A stretch of 64,000 bases of DNA, taken from contig NZ_UGOZ01000001.1 in NCBI RefSeq assembly GCF_900452865.1, positions 1,984,001 to 2,048,000 on the forward strand. The letters are read 5' to 3'. Each line of letters starts with the position of its first letter. Positions within the stretch are counted from its first letter, which is position 1. A program made the position numbers and the translations under genes. This document shows, in pieces, positions 1 to 10,271 of the stretch. The notes under the pieces were generated by a model, which was not told the DNA's origin, did no database searches, and saw only the letters and a program-made list of their open reading frames with translations. Source of the DNA: Legionella taurinensis (GTDB taxonomy: Bacteria > Pseudomonadota > Gammaproteobacteria > Legionellales > Legionellaceae).

Positions 1-595
1 ATTCATAAAGATTGTAAGGATCAAACCCTGCGACATAGAGGCGATCATTCTGACGTCGATAAGCAATGCCGTCAACGCCCAACAAGCTAGGCCCAAATGT
101 TGCCTTGTACAGTCCGGTTTCCGGCAATAATTGAAAGGCCTCCATATTGGATTGAATGACACTGCCATTAGTAAGTACGGTAATCACCCGGCCATCCAAA
201 AAACTGCTGATGGCAATCCCTCCCGGAACGTCACGCGAGGGATTCGGCGGGATAATGGTCAAATCCAAAGGAAAACTGCTCACTTCAGACAGGGTATAAA
301 AAACACCCTCAAACTGTTTTTCAATCACATTAAACAGCCTGATGACTTTGGGGGCTGATGCCGTCAGCAATTGATTATTATTGCGGGTGGTAAGGCCATA
401 AGAGCCCTTGGTTTCTTCAGTCGATTGCAGGAAAAGCGAGGTGCTGCGTGCATGCGCCGTGGCTTGATGAACAGGCCATGCGGCCAGGAGACTGGTGAAA
501 ACTAAAAGACAACCCCTTAACCGCAATCCCTTGTTGGCGGGCCGACTCACAAAAAAAGGGGTTACGTCACTACAGGGCTTATCAGCAATGATCAT
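1..595 (-). CDS. Exported protein of unknown function, 3' end outside the window
   Basis: An open frame runs on the minus strand from an ATG at 595 off the left edge, about 198 codons, with no stop. A GGGAG lies about ten bases upstream. Residues about 20-50 form a basic stretch followed by a hydrophobic segment and an Ala-rich region (LVFTSLLAAWPVHQATAHA), typical of a signal peptide, so the product is probably periplasmic or secreted; a start nearer that segment is possible. The mature part has repeated short beta-like stretches (GRVITVLTNGSVI, DGIAYRRQNDRLYVAG) that suggest a beta-propeller or SMP-30/NHL-like fold, but no family was recognised. The function is unknown and the propeller idea is inference only. 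Confidence 0.55.
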   Translation of the reverse strand, partial: MIIADKPCSDVTPFFVSRPANKGLRLRGCLLVFTSLLAAWPVHQATAHARSTSLFLQSTEETKGSYGLTTRNNNQLLTASAPKVIRLFNVIEKQFEGVFYTLSEVSSFPLDLTIIPPNPSRDVPGGIAISSFLDGRVITVLTNGSVIQSNMEAFQLLPETGLYKATFGPSLLGVDGIAYRRQNDRLYVAGFDPYNLYE

Positions 596-675
596 TACTT
601 TGAGCTCCCGGACTTAAGCAGAATTTACGTTTAATCAACGATAAACTAACTATAGTCCAAGAGCCCTGAATGTGC

Positions 676-2043
676 TTAATCGCTGACTTTTCGCCAGGTG
701 GTTCCCTGCGGGCCGTCCAATAACTCGATTCCTGATTTAGCCAGCGAATCCCGGATTTCATCAGCACGTGCCCAATTTTTGTCAGCGCGTGCCTGCAGAC
801 GCTCCTGAATCAATTGTTCAATGCCTTCCTTGTCTTCTTCATTCAAACCCGCCTGCAGGAAATCCAGGGGATTGGATTGCATGAGCCCTAACACACCGGC
901 TAAATGCTTCAGTGTTAACGCCAGTTGCGGATCGCCCGTTTTATTGACCTCATGACTGAGATCAAATAACACAGACAAGGCCACAGGAGTATTAAAATCA
1001 TCATTCATGGCTGCGGCGAACGCTGCCTCCCATTTTTCATGCAGGGCCAGCGAATCATCGCAGTGAATGTCTTTGATGGATTGATAAAGTCGCGCCAACG
1101 CCTTGCGGGCATTATGCAAATTCTCTTCGGAATAATTCAAGGGACTGCGGTAATGGCTGCTTAACAGGAAATAACGGATTGCTTCCGCATGGTGTTTTTT
1201 CAAGACATCCTCAATCGTGAAAAAATTCCCTACTGATTTCGCCATCTTCTCATTGTTAACCTGCAGCATACCGACGTGCAGCCAATAATTGGCAAACGGT
1301 TTTTCGCTGGCTGCTTCACTCTGGGCAATTTCATTTTCGTGATGCGGAAACTGCAAATCCAATCCGCCGCCATGAATATCAAATTGTTCGCCCAATTCCT
1401 GCATCGCCATGGCGGAACATTCAATATGCCAGCCTGGACGGCCATCGCCCCAGGGCGAAGCCCAACTGGGCTCCGATGCTTTGGCTTTCTTCCACAGCAC
1501 AAAATCAAGCGGCGAGCGCTTTTCCCTGACGACGTCGATGCGCGCCCCGGCAATTAAATTCTCAATTTCTTTATTGGACAGTTTGCCGTACGCTTTAAAA
1601 CGTTCGACTTCAAAACAGACATCGCCATTGTCGCTGACATAGGCAAAACCTTTTGCCATCAAACGTTCGATGAGACGAATAATGGCTTCAATATGGGCCG
1701 TGGCGCGAGGTTCCACATCAGGCGGCAGAATATTCAGGGCGCGGGCATCTTCATGCATGGCGTCAATATAGAGGGATGTCAGTTGATCAATCGGCATGTG
1801 CCGCTCGTTAGCCCGAACAATGATTTTATCATCAATGTCGGTAATGTTTCTGACATACGTGACGTCATAGCCTTCAGCACGCAGAAATCGCACCATGACA
1901 TCAAAGGCCACCATGGAGCGGGCATGGCCTAAATGGCAACGGTCATACACCGTAATACCGCAGGCGTACAAGCCGATTTTTCCCGGCTCAATCGGTACAA
2001 ACTGTTCTTTTTTTCGGGTCAGTGAATTGTATAAATATAACAT
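676..2043 (-). CDS. cysS: Cysteinyl-tRNA synthetase
   Basis: This class I enzyme charges tRNA-Cys with cysteine in the cytoplasm. The 455 residues match the usual length of about 460. The HIGH-type signature is HLGH near residue 37, and the KMSKS-type loop is KMAKS near residue 267. Zinc ligands are visible in the order ACG, IECSAM and HHENE, and the C-terminal helical domain is complete. A strong GAGGAAGG ribosome site precedes the ATG. The gene follows glnS by 9 bases on the same strand and probably shares its transcript. Nothing is unusual. Confidence 0.97.
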   Translation of the reverse strand: MLYLYNSLTRKKEQFVPIEPGKIGLYACGITVYDRCHLGHARSMVAFDVMVRFLRAEGYDVTYVRNITDIDDKIIVRANERHMPIDQLTSLYIDAMHEDARALNILPPDVEPRATAHIEAIIRLIERLMAKGFAYVSDNGDVCFEVERFKAYGKLSNKEIENLIAGARIDVVREKRSPLDFVLWKKAKASEPSWASPWGDGRPGWHIECSAMAMQELGEQFDIHGGGLDLQFPHHENEIAQSEAASEKPFANYWLHVGMLQVNNEKMAKSVGNFFTIEDVLKKHHAEAIRYFLLSSHYRSPLNYSEENLHNARKALARLYQSIKDIHCDDSLALHEKWEAAFAAAMNDDFNTPVALSVLFDLSHEVNKTGDPQLALTLKHLAGVLGLMQSNPLDFLQAGLNEEDKEGIEQLIQERLQARADKNWARADEIRDSLAKSGIELLDGPQGTTWRKVSD

Positions 2044-2052
2044 GCCTTCCTC

Positions 2053-3720
2053 TCAGCTCGTTTTGCCCCAGGTATCCTTTAATCCGACAATGCGGTGAAA
2101 GGCGATGACCTTGTGATGTTCCACCTCGTTGACGCAATAATACCCTAAGCGTTCAAACTGGAAAGTTTCCCCCACTGGTTGTTTCGCCAGCGAGGGCTCG
2201 CAAAATCCCTCACGAACCTGTAAGGACTCCTTGTTGAGGAATTGTAGAAAATCCTCCTCCCGCGCCGGGTTGGCGTCGTTAAATAAGCGATCGTATTGAT
2301 AAATTTTAACCGGGTAAGCGTGTTGGCTCGACACCCAGTGAATCACCCCTTTCACTTTACGATCCGGCGGGTTTTTTCCTAAGGTGTCTGGATCATAGGT
2401 ACAGCGTACTTCGATAATCTGCCCGTTATCATCATGAATAACCTGATTGGCGCGAATCACATAGGCGTTACGCAAACGCACTTCTCGCCCCGGCGCTAAA
2501 CGGAAATAATCCTTGGGCGGCGCTTCCATAAAGTCGGAGCGCTCAATGTAAAGCTCGCGGCTGAAAGGCAGCGTGCGGCTTCCAGCATCGGCATTCTGAG
2601 GATGAAAAGCCGCAGTTAACTCTTCAACCTGATCGACAGGGTAATTGTCAATGACGATTTTAAGCGGCTCAAGCACACACAGCGCGCGTTTCGACACCTT
2701 ATTTAATTCATCACGCACACATTCTTCAAGCAGGGACATGTCAATGACTGAATCGCTGCGGGAAATACCGATCATTTCACAAAATTGACGTATGGCCGCC
2801 GGTGGATAGCCGCGTTTACGCATACCCCTCAAAGTCGGCAGGCGCGGATCATCCCAGCCGGAGACAATTTTTTTCTCAACCAGTTCGCGTAATTTGCGTT
2901 TACTGGTCACTGTATGGGAAAGGTTTAAGCGGGCAAACTCTGTCTGAACAGGACGTGCGGGCACAGGCAGGTTTTCAATGAACCAGTCATACAGCGGGCG
3001 GTGATCCTGGAATTCCAGAGTACACAGGGAATGCGTGATATGCTCCAGGGCATCGGAGATGGGGTGTGCATAATCGTACATGGGGTAAATGCACCACTCG
3101 TCACCTGTGCGTTGATGGCTGGCATGGCGTATACGGTATAATACGGGATCGCGCATATTCACATTACCGGACTGCATGTCGATGCGCGCTCTAAGCACAT
3201 GGGCACCATCGGGGAATTCCCCGGCTTTCATCCGTTCAAACAGATCGAGGTTTTCTTCCACCGACCGATTACGATAAGGGCTCTCTTTACCCGGCATCTG
3301 CAACGTGCCGCGGTAAGAGCGGATTTCGTCCATGCTGAGGCTGTCAACGTAGGCTTTTCCTGCTTTGATTAACAAGACCGCGTAATCATACAGCTGTTGA
3401 TAATAGTCCGAGGAATGGGTCATGTCGCACCACTCAAAGCCCAGCCACTTCACATCGTCGATGATGGCATTGACAAATTCCTCTTCTTCCTTAATGGGAT
3501 TGGTATCGTCAAAGCGAAGATAACAACGTCCGTTGAATTCCTCTGCGAGACCAAAATTCAGGCAGATGGATTTGGCATGGCCGACGTGAAGGTAACCATT
3601 GGGCTCCGGCGGAAAACGGGTCACAACGTCTTGATGTTTGCCGCTGGCTAATTCATCGGTAATCAATTGGCGTATAAAATGAGCTCTTTTTTCACTGCTT
3701 TCTGTCATGTTTTTATCCAT
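2053..3720 (-). CDS. glnS: Glutaminyl-tRNA synthetase
   Basis: This enzyme charges tRNA-Gln directly, so the organism need not rely on the amidotransferase route for glutamine. The 555 residues are of normal length. The catalytic-domain signature PPEPNGYLHVGHAKS near residue 41 contains the HIGH motif, and VTSKRKL near residue 272 is the KMSKS equivalent. The C-terminal anticodon-binding beta barrels are present. The ATG at 3720 overlaps the trpA stop codon by one base (TAATG), implying translational coupling. A second ATG four codons in (MTESSEK) is a possible alternative start. Confidence 0.97.
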   Translation of the reverse strand: MDKNMTESSEKRAHFIRQLITDELASGKHQDVVTRFPPEPNGYLHVGHAKSICLNFGLAEEFNGRCYLRFDDTNPIKEEEEFVNAIIDDVKWLGFEWCDMTHSSDYYQQLYDYAVLLIKAGKAYVDSLSMDEIRSYRGTLQMPGKESPYRNRSVEENLDLFERMKAGEFPDGAHVLRARIDMQSGNVNMRDPVLYRIRHASHQRTGDEWCIYPMYDYAHPISDALEHITHSLCTLEFQDHRPLYDWFIENLPVPARPVQTEFARLNLSHTVTSKRKLRELVEKKIVSGWDDPRLPTLRGMRKRGYPPAAIRQFCEMIGISRSDSVIDMSLLEECVRDELNKVSKRALCVLEPLKIVIDNYPVDQVEELTAAFHPQNADAGSRTLPFSRELYIERSDFMEAPPKDYFRLAPGREVRLRNAYVIRANQVIHDDNGQIIEVRCTYDPDTLGKNPPDRKVKGVIHWVSSQHAYPVKIYQYDRLFNDANPAREEDFLQFLNKESLQVREGFCEPSLAKQPVGETFQFERLGYYCVNEVEHHKVIAFHRIVGLKDTWGKTS

Positions 3721-4523
3721 TATTCATCGATGGCACGGCGCATGTCTGCAATCAGAGTCACGCCTGGTAAAATGTAATCGTCCTTCCGCGTATAACTGTC
3801 GAAGAGCCGCTCCACCAGCGCGGCTCCCACAATCACCCCATCGGCAAAATCGGCAACCTGGGCGGCCATCTCTGCCGTTTTAATACCAAATCCTACCATA
3901 AGCGGCAAGCGGGTTTGCGAGTGACGATGCTGGTAGTGTTTTCTGACCTCATCCAGGGCAAAACTGCTGGCGCCGGTTACCCCTTTCAAGGACACGTAAT
4001 AAAGATAACCCTGCGCGAAGTGATTGATGCGAACCATGCGTTCGTCGCTGGTAGTCGGTGAGCAGAGGTAAATCATGTAAAGCCCTGACTCCTGCCAGAT
4101 TTTGGCAACCTCTTCACTTTCTTCCGGCGGTAAATCCACTAAAATGGTGCCATCCGCACCCGCTGCTTTCGCCTCGCGGGCGAAACGCTCATAGCCATGC
4201 GTTTCCACCGGATTAACGTACCCCATCAGAATGATCGGCGTGGTGTCATCCGTTTGGCGAAATTCTGTCACGTACTGCAAGACCGTTTTCAGGGTCGTGC
4301 CGTTATTCAACGACCGTTCCATGGCCGCCTGAATCACCGGCCCCTCCGCCATGGGGTCGGAGAAAGGAATACCGATCTCCAGAATGTCAGCACCGGCCTT
4401 GACCAACGCGTGCATCAACTCCACGGTTCGTTCAGGCTGCAAATCCCCTGCCGTGATATAAGGGCTTAAGGCTTTTTTATTGCTGTCTTGCAATCGTTTT
4501 AAACATGCATCAATTCGATTCAT
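3720..4523 (-). CDS. trpA: Tryptophan synthase alpha chain
   Basis: The alpha subunit cleaves indole-3-glycerol phosphate to indole and glyceraldehyde-3-phosphate and channels indole to TrpB. It has 267 residues in a TIM-barrel fold. The catalytic glutamate lies in DILEIGIPFSDP near residue 47, and a second acidic residue follows in the same loop. The phosphate-binding loop region VGFGI is near residue 211. It lies 15 bases after trpB and overlaps glnS by one base, forming the tail of a truA-trpF-trpB-trpA run. No trp leader or attenuator was seen at the head of this run. Confidence 0.97.
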   Translation of the reverse strand: MNRIDACLKRLQDSNKKALSPYITAGDLQPERTVELMHALVKAGADILEIGIPFSDPMAEGPVIQAAMERSLNNGTTLKTVLQYVTEFRQTDDTTPIILMGYVNPVETHGYERFAREAKAAGADGTILVDLPPEESEEVAKIWQESGLYMIYLCSPTTSDERMVRINHFAQGYLYYVSLKGVTGASSFALDEVRKHYQHRHSQTRLPLMVGFGIKTAEMAAQVADFADGVIVGAALVERLFDSYTRKDDYILPGVTLIADMRRAIDE

Positions 4524-4538
4524 TACGTCCTGCCTGCG

Positions 4539-5738
4539 TTAAATAGTCAACTTGTCAATCGCGGCAATGGTATGCATGTCTTTGTCGCCGCGTCCCGACA
4601 AATTGACAATGATTCGTTGGGTGGGCGCCATGGTCTTTGCGAGCTTCATGGCATACGCCACCGCATGACTGGATTCCAGCGCCGGAATAATGCCTTCTGT
4701 CCGTGTAAGGGTACGGAATGCCTGCAGGGCTTCGTCATCGGTGATGGGCACGTACTGGACACGGCCCTGATCTTTTAGGTAGGCATGCTCAGGCCCCACG
4801 CCGGGATAATCAAGCCCTGCGGAGATGGAGTGAGTGTCTTTGATTTGACCGTTTTCGTCACACAGCAGGTACGTGCGGTTGCCATGCAGGACGCCAGGTT
4901 TACCGGCAATCAATGACGCAGCATGTTCACCGCTTTCAATCCCTTTGCCCGCTGCTTCGACGCCATAAATGGCGACCGATTCATCATCCAGGAAAGGGTA
5001 AAACAGCCCAATGGCATTGGAACCGCCCCCCACACAGGCCACCAGCGCATCCGGCAGAGCACCGGTTTTTTCAAGCATCTGCGCACGGGCCTCACGGCCA
5101 ATAACAGCCTGAAAATCGCGTACAATCTGCGGATAAGGATGCGGACCCGCCACGGTGCCGATGATGTAAAAGGTGTTGTCAATGTTACTCACCCAATCGC
5201 GCATGGCTTCATTCAAGGCATCTTTCAGGGTTTTGGAACCGGCAGTGACCGGCACCACCTCAGCACCTAAAAGTTTCATTCGATAAACGTTGCTGGCCTG
5301 GCGTTTGATGTCTTCCGAGCCCATGTAAACGACACAATCAAGGCCCAGTTTGGCTGCCACCGTGGCGGAAGCTACGCCATGCTGGCCGGCACCGGTTTCA
5401 GCGATGATGCGGGTCTTGCCCATGCGTTTGGCCAATAACCCCTGCCCCACGGTATTGTTGATTTTATGTGCGCCGGTGTGATTGAGATCTTCACGCTTTA
5501 AATAGATGCCCGCCCCCCCGAGTTGCCTGCTTAATCGTTCGGCATGGTATAAGGGGGTAGCTCGACCGACATAATCCTTTAATTCTGTCGTCAGCTCCGC
5601 CAGAAAATCAGGATCCACACGGTATTTTTCATAGGCTGTTTTTAACTGCTGCAACGCCTGCATTAAGGTATCGGCAACAAACACACCGCCATACGGACCA
5701 AAATGGCCGTGTTCATCAGGAAGATCGCTGAAACGCAT
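4539..5738 (-). CDS. trpB: Tryptophan synthase beta chain
   Basis: The beta subunit joins indole and L-serine to make tryptophan using pyridoxal phosphate. The 399 residues match the family. The PLP lysine is in NHTGAHKIN near residue 88, and the phosphate-binding GGGSNA is near residue 234. The ATG directly follows the trpF stop (ATGTAGATG), and an AGGAG lies eight bases upstream inside the end of trpF, so translation is probably coupled. It is a normal TrpB1-type protein. Confidence 0.98.
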   Translation of the reverse strand: MRFSDLPDEHGHFGPYGGVFVADTLMQALQQLKTAYEKYRVDPDFLAELTTELKDYVGRATPLYHAERLSRQLGGAGIYLKREDLNHTGAHKINNTVGQGLLAKRMGKTRIIAETGAGQHGVASATVAAKLGLDCVVYMGSEDIKRQASNVYRMKLLGAEVVPVTAGSKTLKDALNEAMRDWVSNIDNTFYIIGTVAGPHPYPQIVRDFQAVIGREARAQMLEKTGALPDALVACVGGGSNAIGLFYPFLDDESVAIYGVEAAGKGIESGEHAASLIAGKPGVLHGNRTYLLCDENGQIKDTHSISAGLDYPGVGPEHAYLKDQGRVQYVPITDDEALQAFRTLTRTEGIIPALESSHAVAYAMKLAKTMAPTQRIIVNLSGRGDKDMHTIAAIDKLTI

Positions 5739-6362
5739 CTACATGTCTCCTAAGGCCTGAACAACTAATTTCATTTGATGATGATCTTTAATCCCGGGGG
5801 CCGATTCAATGCCGCTGCACACATCCACCGCATAGGGGCGATAAACGCTGACCGCCTCCCTGACATTGCCGGCATGCAGCCCGCCCGCCAAGATTACCGC
5901 TTTATCGAGAAATGGGGGAATGGTACGCCAATCAAAGACCTTGCCGCTACCGCCGTGCGAATCACAGGGCGTATCAAGGAGTATGGCCCTGGCGGCGGTA
6001 TACTGCTCTGCAGCCTTTAAAATGGCCTCAGCGGAAGTCGCCGGGATAGCCTTGATGTAAGGGAAGGCAAACTGGTCACAAAACGCAGGGGATTCATCGC
6101 CATGAAACTGCAGGCATTGAATCGGCAATTTTTTCACAATCTCATCAACCAGCGCCGGCTCCGGATTGACGACCACGGCAACAGCGCTCATAAACGGAGG
6201 CATGGCCTGCATTAATTCATGCCCCTGCTGAACTGAAATAGCCCGCTTGCTTTGGTCATAAAAAATAAATCCTGCCGCATCAGCCCCAATGACTGCCGCC
6301 TGCCTGATGTCTTCCGCGCGGGTCATCCCGCACATCTTTATTCTTATGCGATTTGAGGTCAA
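5739..6362 (-). CDS. trpF: Phosphoribosylanthranilate isomerase
   Basis: This enzyme catalyses the Amadori rearrangement of phosphoribosyl-anthranilate in tryptophan synthesis. It has 207 residues in a TIM barrel. The active-site cysteine is in IKMCGMTR near residue 11, and the catalytic aspartate probably lies in ILLDTP near residue 130. The frame opens with TTG immediately after the truA TGA stop (TGATTG). Homologues begin a few residues before the KxCG motif, so TTG is the likely start; the internal ATG would remove the first strand. It is clustered with trpB and trpA, as in many gammaproteobacteria. Confidence 0.95.
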   Translation of the reverse strand: MTSNRIRIKMCGMTRAEDIRQAAVIGADAAGFIFYDQSKRAISVQQGHELMQAMPPFMSAVAVVVNPEPALVDEIVKKLPIQCLQFHGDESPAFCDQFAFPYIKAIPATSAEAILKAAEQYTAARAILLDTPCDSHGGSGKVFDWRTIPPFLDKAVILAGGLHAGNVREAVSVYRPYAVDVCSGIESAPGIKDHHQMKLVVQALGDM

Positions 6363-7151
6363 TCAACGCTCCCCAAGAAACAAAGGTCCGGGTGCCATTT
6401 GCATCACGCCGTACTCCTTGGGATAAGTAACCGCCACCAGATAAAGCCCGTAAGGCGGCGCTGTTTCTGCGCCGAGACGCCTGTCGCGAGCCAGAAGCAC
6501 TTCCTTTACCCACTCTACCGGTTTTTTGCCGGAACCCACGGCGATGAGCACGCCGGCAATGTTTCTCACCATGTGATGAAGAAAGGCATTGGCGGTAATG
6601 TCAATAACGATTAAATCACCCATACGAGCTACCTGCAATTGGTGCACGTTGCGCATCGGCGTATTGGATTGGCATTCGACGGAACGAAACGAAGTGAAAT
6701 CATTTTCCCCGACCAGGTATTTGCTGGCTTCCGCCATTAATTTATGATCCAGGAGCCGATACTGCCAAGTCACATTCCCCCTGAGCAGAGCAGGACGTAT
6801 GGACGCATTGTAAATGATGTAACGGTAACGGCGAGACAGGGCTGAATAACGCGCGTTGAATTCGTCTGGCATCTCCCGCCCCCACTTCACGCAAACGTCT
6901 TTGGGTAAAAACGAATTGGCGCCGTGGATCCAGGAACGAATGGTTCGTTCCTTGTCGCAATCAAAATGGATAATCTGGTTGGTTGCATGGACGCCTGTAT
7001 CCGTCCTGCCTGCACAAACAACGCTAATCGGGCAATCAGCGACTCTTGACAGCGCTGATTCGATAACTTGCTGAACGGTATGCAGGCCAGTTTGTGCTTG
7101 CCAGCCATGGTACTGGCATCCATCGTATTCAACCCCTAAGGCAATACGCAT
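6363..7151 (-). CDS. truA: tRNA pseudouridine(38-40) synthase
   Basis: TruA isomerises uridines 38-40 of the tRNA anticodon arm. It has 262 residues from the ATG chosen at 7151; a GTG three bases upstream is equally open, and AGGAA lies just ahead of both. The catalytic aspartate is in CAGRTDTGVHA near residue 51. The C-terminal HHMVRNI motif near residue 203 is present. It heads the run into trpF with no gap, an arrangement common in gammaproteobacteria, where truA and trpF are often neighbours downstream of fimV. Confidence 0.96.
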   Translation of the reverse strand: MRIALGVEYDGCQYHGWQAQTGLHTVQQVIESALSRVADCPISVVCAGRTDTGVHATNQIIHFDCDKERTIRSWIHGANSFLPKDVCVKWGREMPDEFNARYSALSRRYRYIIYNASIRPALLRGNVTWQYRLLDHKLMAEASKYLVGENDFTSFRSVECQSNTPMRNVHQLQVARMGDLIVIDITANAFLHHMVRNIAGVLIAVGSGKKPVEWVKEVLLARDRRLGAETAPPYGLYLVAVTYPKEYGVMQMAPGPLFLGER

Positions 7152-7239
7152 CACTATTCCTGCCCAAAAGGGTCAATGTATAACACCAGCCCGCGTTTGT
7201 CCAGTCTGCTTCCGTGAAAGGTGAACCTTACGAACAGGA

Positions 7240-10035
7240 TTATTTTTTATCCATTTCATCCAGCAGTTTCTGAGCTTCCGCACGTTGTTTTTTATTACCG
7301 AATTCGACGATTTCCTGCAGGGACTGCTTCGCTGCCTCGTGATCATCCATGCTCAGGTAGGTTTTCGCCAAAGCCATCAGAGTATCCAGGGCTTTTTTAC
7401 TTTTCACCAGCTTCTGTGGTGCCTCTGTCTCTTCCAATTCATCGGCCAACTCATCAGCCTGAAGCGGAATGTCTGCTGCCGCGTCATCCCCATTAAACTC
7501 AGCCTCAAAGTTAAATTCATTATCCCTCTCGTCCTCTATGGGAAAAGGCTCATCGTCTTTCGCCGTGCTACCCTGCACAAGGGCGTCAAACTCCTTGTCG
7601 TCCTCCTGACGGGCTTTAGTGGATTTTCCAGGCTTTTGTTCTGCCTCAGGGTTAAGCGGTGCGGCGCTAACGTCGGCTGTTTTTTCTTCCTCGGCAAGGG
7701 CGTCAAACTCGATGACCGGGCCTTCCTCATTGGCCTCCCCGTCTGACTTCAACAGTTCATCAATTTCAGGGGATTCGATGGGTTGGTCCTCGGCCTTTTC
7801 AGGCTCAAGTCTTGCCGGTTCGTAATGCAAACCAGCCTCAAAATCCAGCGCCTGATCATCGCTTGCCTCCACCTCGGGTAAGGCCGCCTTTTCCTCTGTC
7901 TTTGTTTCAATGGGGGTTGGAATAAACTCAAGTCCATCATCCGCAACCTGTTCCACTTCCTCAGAAACCGTGTGCTTTTGCTTATTCTCTTCCACCATTT
8001 TTTCAAGACTTGGTTCAAAATCAAGCACAAAGTTGTCAGACTCGGAAGCGTCCTCCTGAATGGGCGCGGGTTCTTCATCCGGCGTTACGGGTTGTATTGC
8101 TTCATGCACCTGGCTGTCTATACCCACCACCTCGACGGGATAGTCGGATGTGGTTTTCAGCAGGTCGCTTAAAGGCCGCTTGAATTCTTTTTTCTCAGGC
8201 GCTTTTTCTGCGTCGTCAGCAACAGCGGCAGGCTCTTCCGTGACCTCATAGGAGAGAGGCTGTTCGTTTTCATGAACGGCCATCGGCGGTTGCGGCTGTA
8301 CAAGCTCCTCCACAACAGCGGGACTTTCAATGACAGGTTCAGCCCTCTCGTTGATATCGGGTCTCTTTTCGTCCAAGTCGCTTACCGCGGCCGGCTCATC
8401 CGTTGGCAAACGTTCTGTCATCTCGACACTGGCCGCAGCCGGTTCAATGGCCGCCTGGTGGATGATTAACGCGTCTTTGGATTTAGACCTGGGTTTTTCG
8501 ATCGTTGGTTTAGCCTCATCGTTCAAGGCCTCGGCAGGATCTGCCGCGCTTTGGGTGTCTTCTGAGCGCTCAGATTTAATGGCCTGAGCCTGCAGCAGCG
8601 GCTTGACTGGCGAAGGGGGTGTCTCATTATCGGGATGATCATCCGGCTCAGCCAGGGAATTGCGGCGGTTTGCTTTTTGTTTCAGGAAAAGCCAGGTGAA
8701 AGCGCCAAGGCCGCCGGCAGCCAGTAGCAACAACACGTAAATCCATAAATTGGATGAGTCTTCTTCAGCCTGCATCTGGCTTGTCTGGGCGGCAATGGCC
8801 TGACGTTGCTTGAGCAGTAATGCTATTTGTTCGCGCAGCTGCTTGATGTCCTCGTCACGCTTGCTCATCTGTTCCTGCAGCGCTTTATTGTTCTTCTCCA
8901 GGGATTGCAGTTGATTTTTCAACTGCGAGTTAACCAGACGCATGGAATCAATGGCGGCATTCGTCACGTCCATCTCCGCCTTCATGGCTGAATCCGGTTT
9001 AACCGGCTGCTTGTCCGCAGCCACCGGCTTTTTGCTGTCTTCCGCGGACATGAGCGAATCCGAGGTGGAGAAGATGTCCGTAAAGGCATTGCCCTGGGTG
9101 GTTTTTTGTTGATTAAAGACCGGCGCCTGGGGAATACTGGAGGGACTTGCCCCCGTGGCTGGATTGGTTATGGGCTTAGCTGAGGATGGGTTGTCGAACT
9201 GTGACGTGCCGGCAACGCCGTCAATGTAAGGCGGCAACAACACATGCTTGATTTCTTCCTTGTTGCGCCAGGCCACATCATGGGCATCCACTTCGCCTCG
9301 CGCCAGATCTTCCGGCACTTTCTTCACCTCATCGCTTGAAGGAATGCGCAAACGCTCGCCGGTTTTCAAGCCGTTCAGGTTGCCTTGGGTAAAGGCCTGA
9401 GAGTTGGTTCCCACAATGGCTAGGATGACCTGCTGAATGGTTGTATCCGGTGTGGTGTAGCGCTGGGCAATCTGCCAGATGCTTTCATTAGCGACGGTAG
9501 GACCATACGTGGCCTCCTTACGCACTTTGCCGCTCTCGGCACCCTGCTCGACCACATGCGCATAGGAGGGTTTTTCCACCACGCCCGGTTCATTGTAGGT
9601 TTTAAGTTTGACCGGTGAACCTGTGGCTTTTATCCCGCCATTTAACTGATAACCCGGAGGATCGAGCAACACCGTGTACGCGCGGTAAAGCTGGCCGTTG
9701 GACCAGGTTAAATCGACAACGATTTCAAGAAAGGGTTCAACGATGCGTTCATGGGAGGAAATAAAAATGACAGGCTGCCCATGTTCATTTTTCTTTATTT
9801 CAAAATGCAGCAGGGTCAGTATTTCATTTCGATCAAGACCAATGCGCGCAAAGTCCTCCACTGAGGCTAAGCGGGCTTTGATACCGGCGAGAGGGATATC
9901 GACATCAAACAGTTGAATTTCCGCTTTGAAAGGCTGATTTAGGGCAGATTCAACCGTCATGTCGCCCATGCCGAGTGAAAATGCAGCAAAGGGTAAAGAT
10001 GCCATTATCGCGACATACAACCGTGTCTTATTCAA
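7240..10035 (-). CDS. fimV: FimV-type inner-membrane hub protein
   Basis: FimV proteins organise polar complexes and type IV pilus or type II secretion assembly, bridging peptidoglycan and cytoplasm. A TTG start at 10035 is chosen because GGGAG lies six bases before it and the signal peptide begins there; the frame stays open to 10125. It would give 931 residues. The order is: signal peptide, conserved FimV N-domain, a LysM-like segment (residues about 185-245), a coiled coil (about 360-415), one membrane segment (WIYVLLLLAAGGLGAFTWLF, about 430-450), a long acidic Glu/Pro-rich cytoplasmic region, and a C-terminal TPR-like FimV motif ending in AQKLLDEM. The acidic repeat region is fast-evolving, as in the family. 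Confidence 0.9.
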   Translation of the reverse strand: MNKTRLYVAIMASLPFAAFSLGMGDMTVESALNQPFKAEIQLFDVDIPLAGIKARLASVEDFARIGLDRNEILTLLHFEIKKNEHGQPVIFISSHERIVEPFLEIVVDLTWSNGQLYRAYTVLLDPPGYQLNGGIKATGSPVKLKTYNEPGVVEKPSYAHVVEQGAESGKVRKEATYGPTVANESIWQIAQRYTTPDTTIQQVILAIVGTNSQAFTQGNLNGLKTGERLRIPSSDEVKKVPEDLARGEVDAHDVAWRNKEEIKHVLLPPYIDGVAGTSQFDNPSSAKPITNPATGASPSSIPQAPVFNQQKTTQGNAFTDIFSTSDSLMSAEDSKKPVAADKQPVKPDSAMKAEMDVTNAAIDSMRLVNSQLKNQLQSLEKNNKALQEQMSKRDEDIKQLREQIALLLKQRQAIAAQTSQMQAEEDSSNLWIYVLLLLAAGGLGAFTWLFLKQKANRRNSLAEPDDHPDNETPPSPVKPLLQAQAIKSERSEDTQSAADPAEALNDEAKPTIEKPRSKSKDALIIHQAAIEPAAASVEMTERLPTDEPAAVSDLDEKRPDINERAEPVIESPAVVEELVQPQPPMAVHENEQPLSYEVTEEPAAVADDAEKAPEKKEFKRPLSDLLKTTSDYPVEVVGIDSQVHEAIQPVTPDEEPAPIQEDASESDNFVLDFEPSLEKMVEENKQKHTVSEEVEQVADDGLEFIPTPIETKTEEKAALPEVEASDDQALDFEAGLHYEPARLEPEKAEDQPIESPEIDELLKSDGEANEEGPVIEFDALAEEEKTADVSAAPLNPEAEQKPGKSTKARQEDDKEFDALVQGSTAKDDEPFPIEDERDNEFNFEAEFNGDDAAADIPLQADELADELEETEAPQKLVKSKKALDTLMALAKTYLSMDDHEAAKQSLQEIVEFGNKKQRAEAQKLLDEMDKK

Positions 10036-10271
10036 TTGGCGCTCCCTGCATGGACAATCTAACCTTTTAATTAATAGCCAAAAAATAGCATCTTCATCAC
10101 GGGTATTCAACAGGTTCAATGACAATAAGGCTTGATTGCCCTTTCGAGTCTCAAATTGAAAATTTAATGGCCACTAAAACGCGGTTTTCAGCAATTTATA
10201 ACAAAGAGCATTGCATAAGCACGCCTGCTATTTCATAATCCGCCCCACCATATTCTCTACGAGGATATTGC

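Noticed and set aside
7285-8587. Plus-strand ORFs opposite fimV
   Set aside because: They are antisense shadows of the acidic repeat region of FimV.
10036-10125. N-terminal 30-residue extension of FimV
   Set aside because: It precedes a well-formed signal peptide and ribosome site at TTG 10035.
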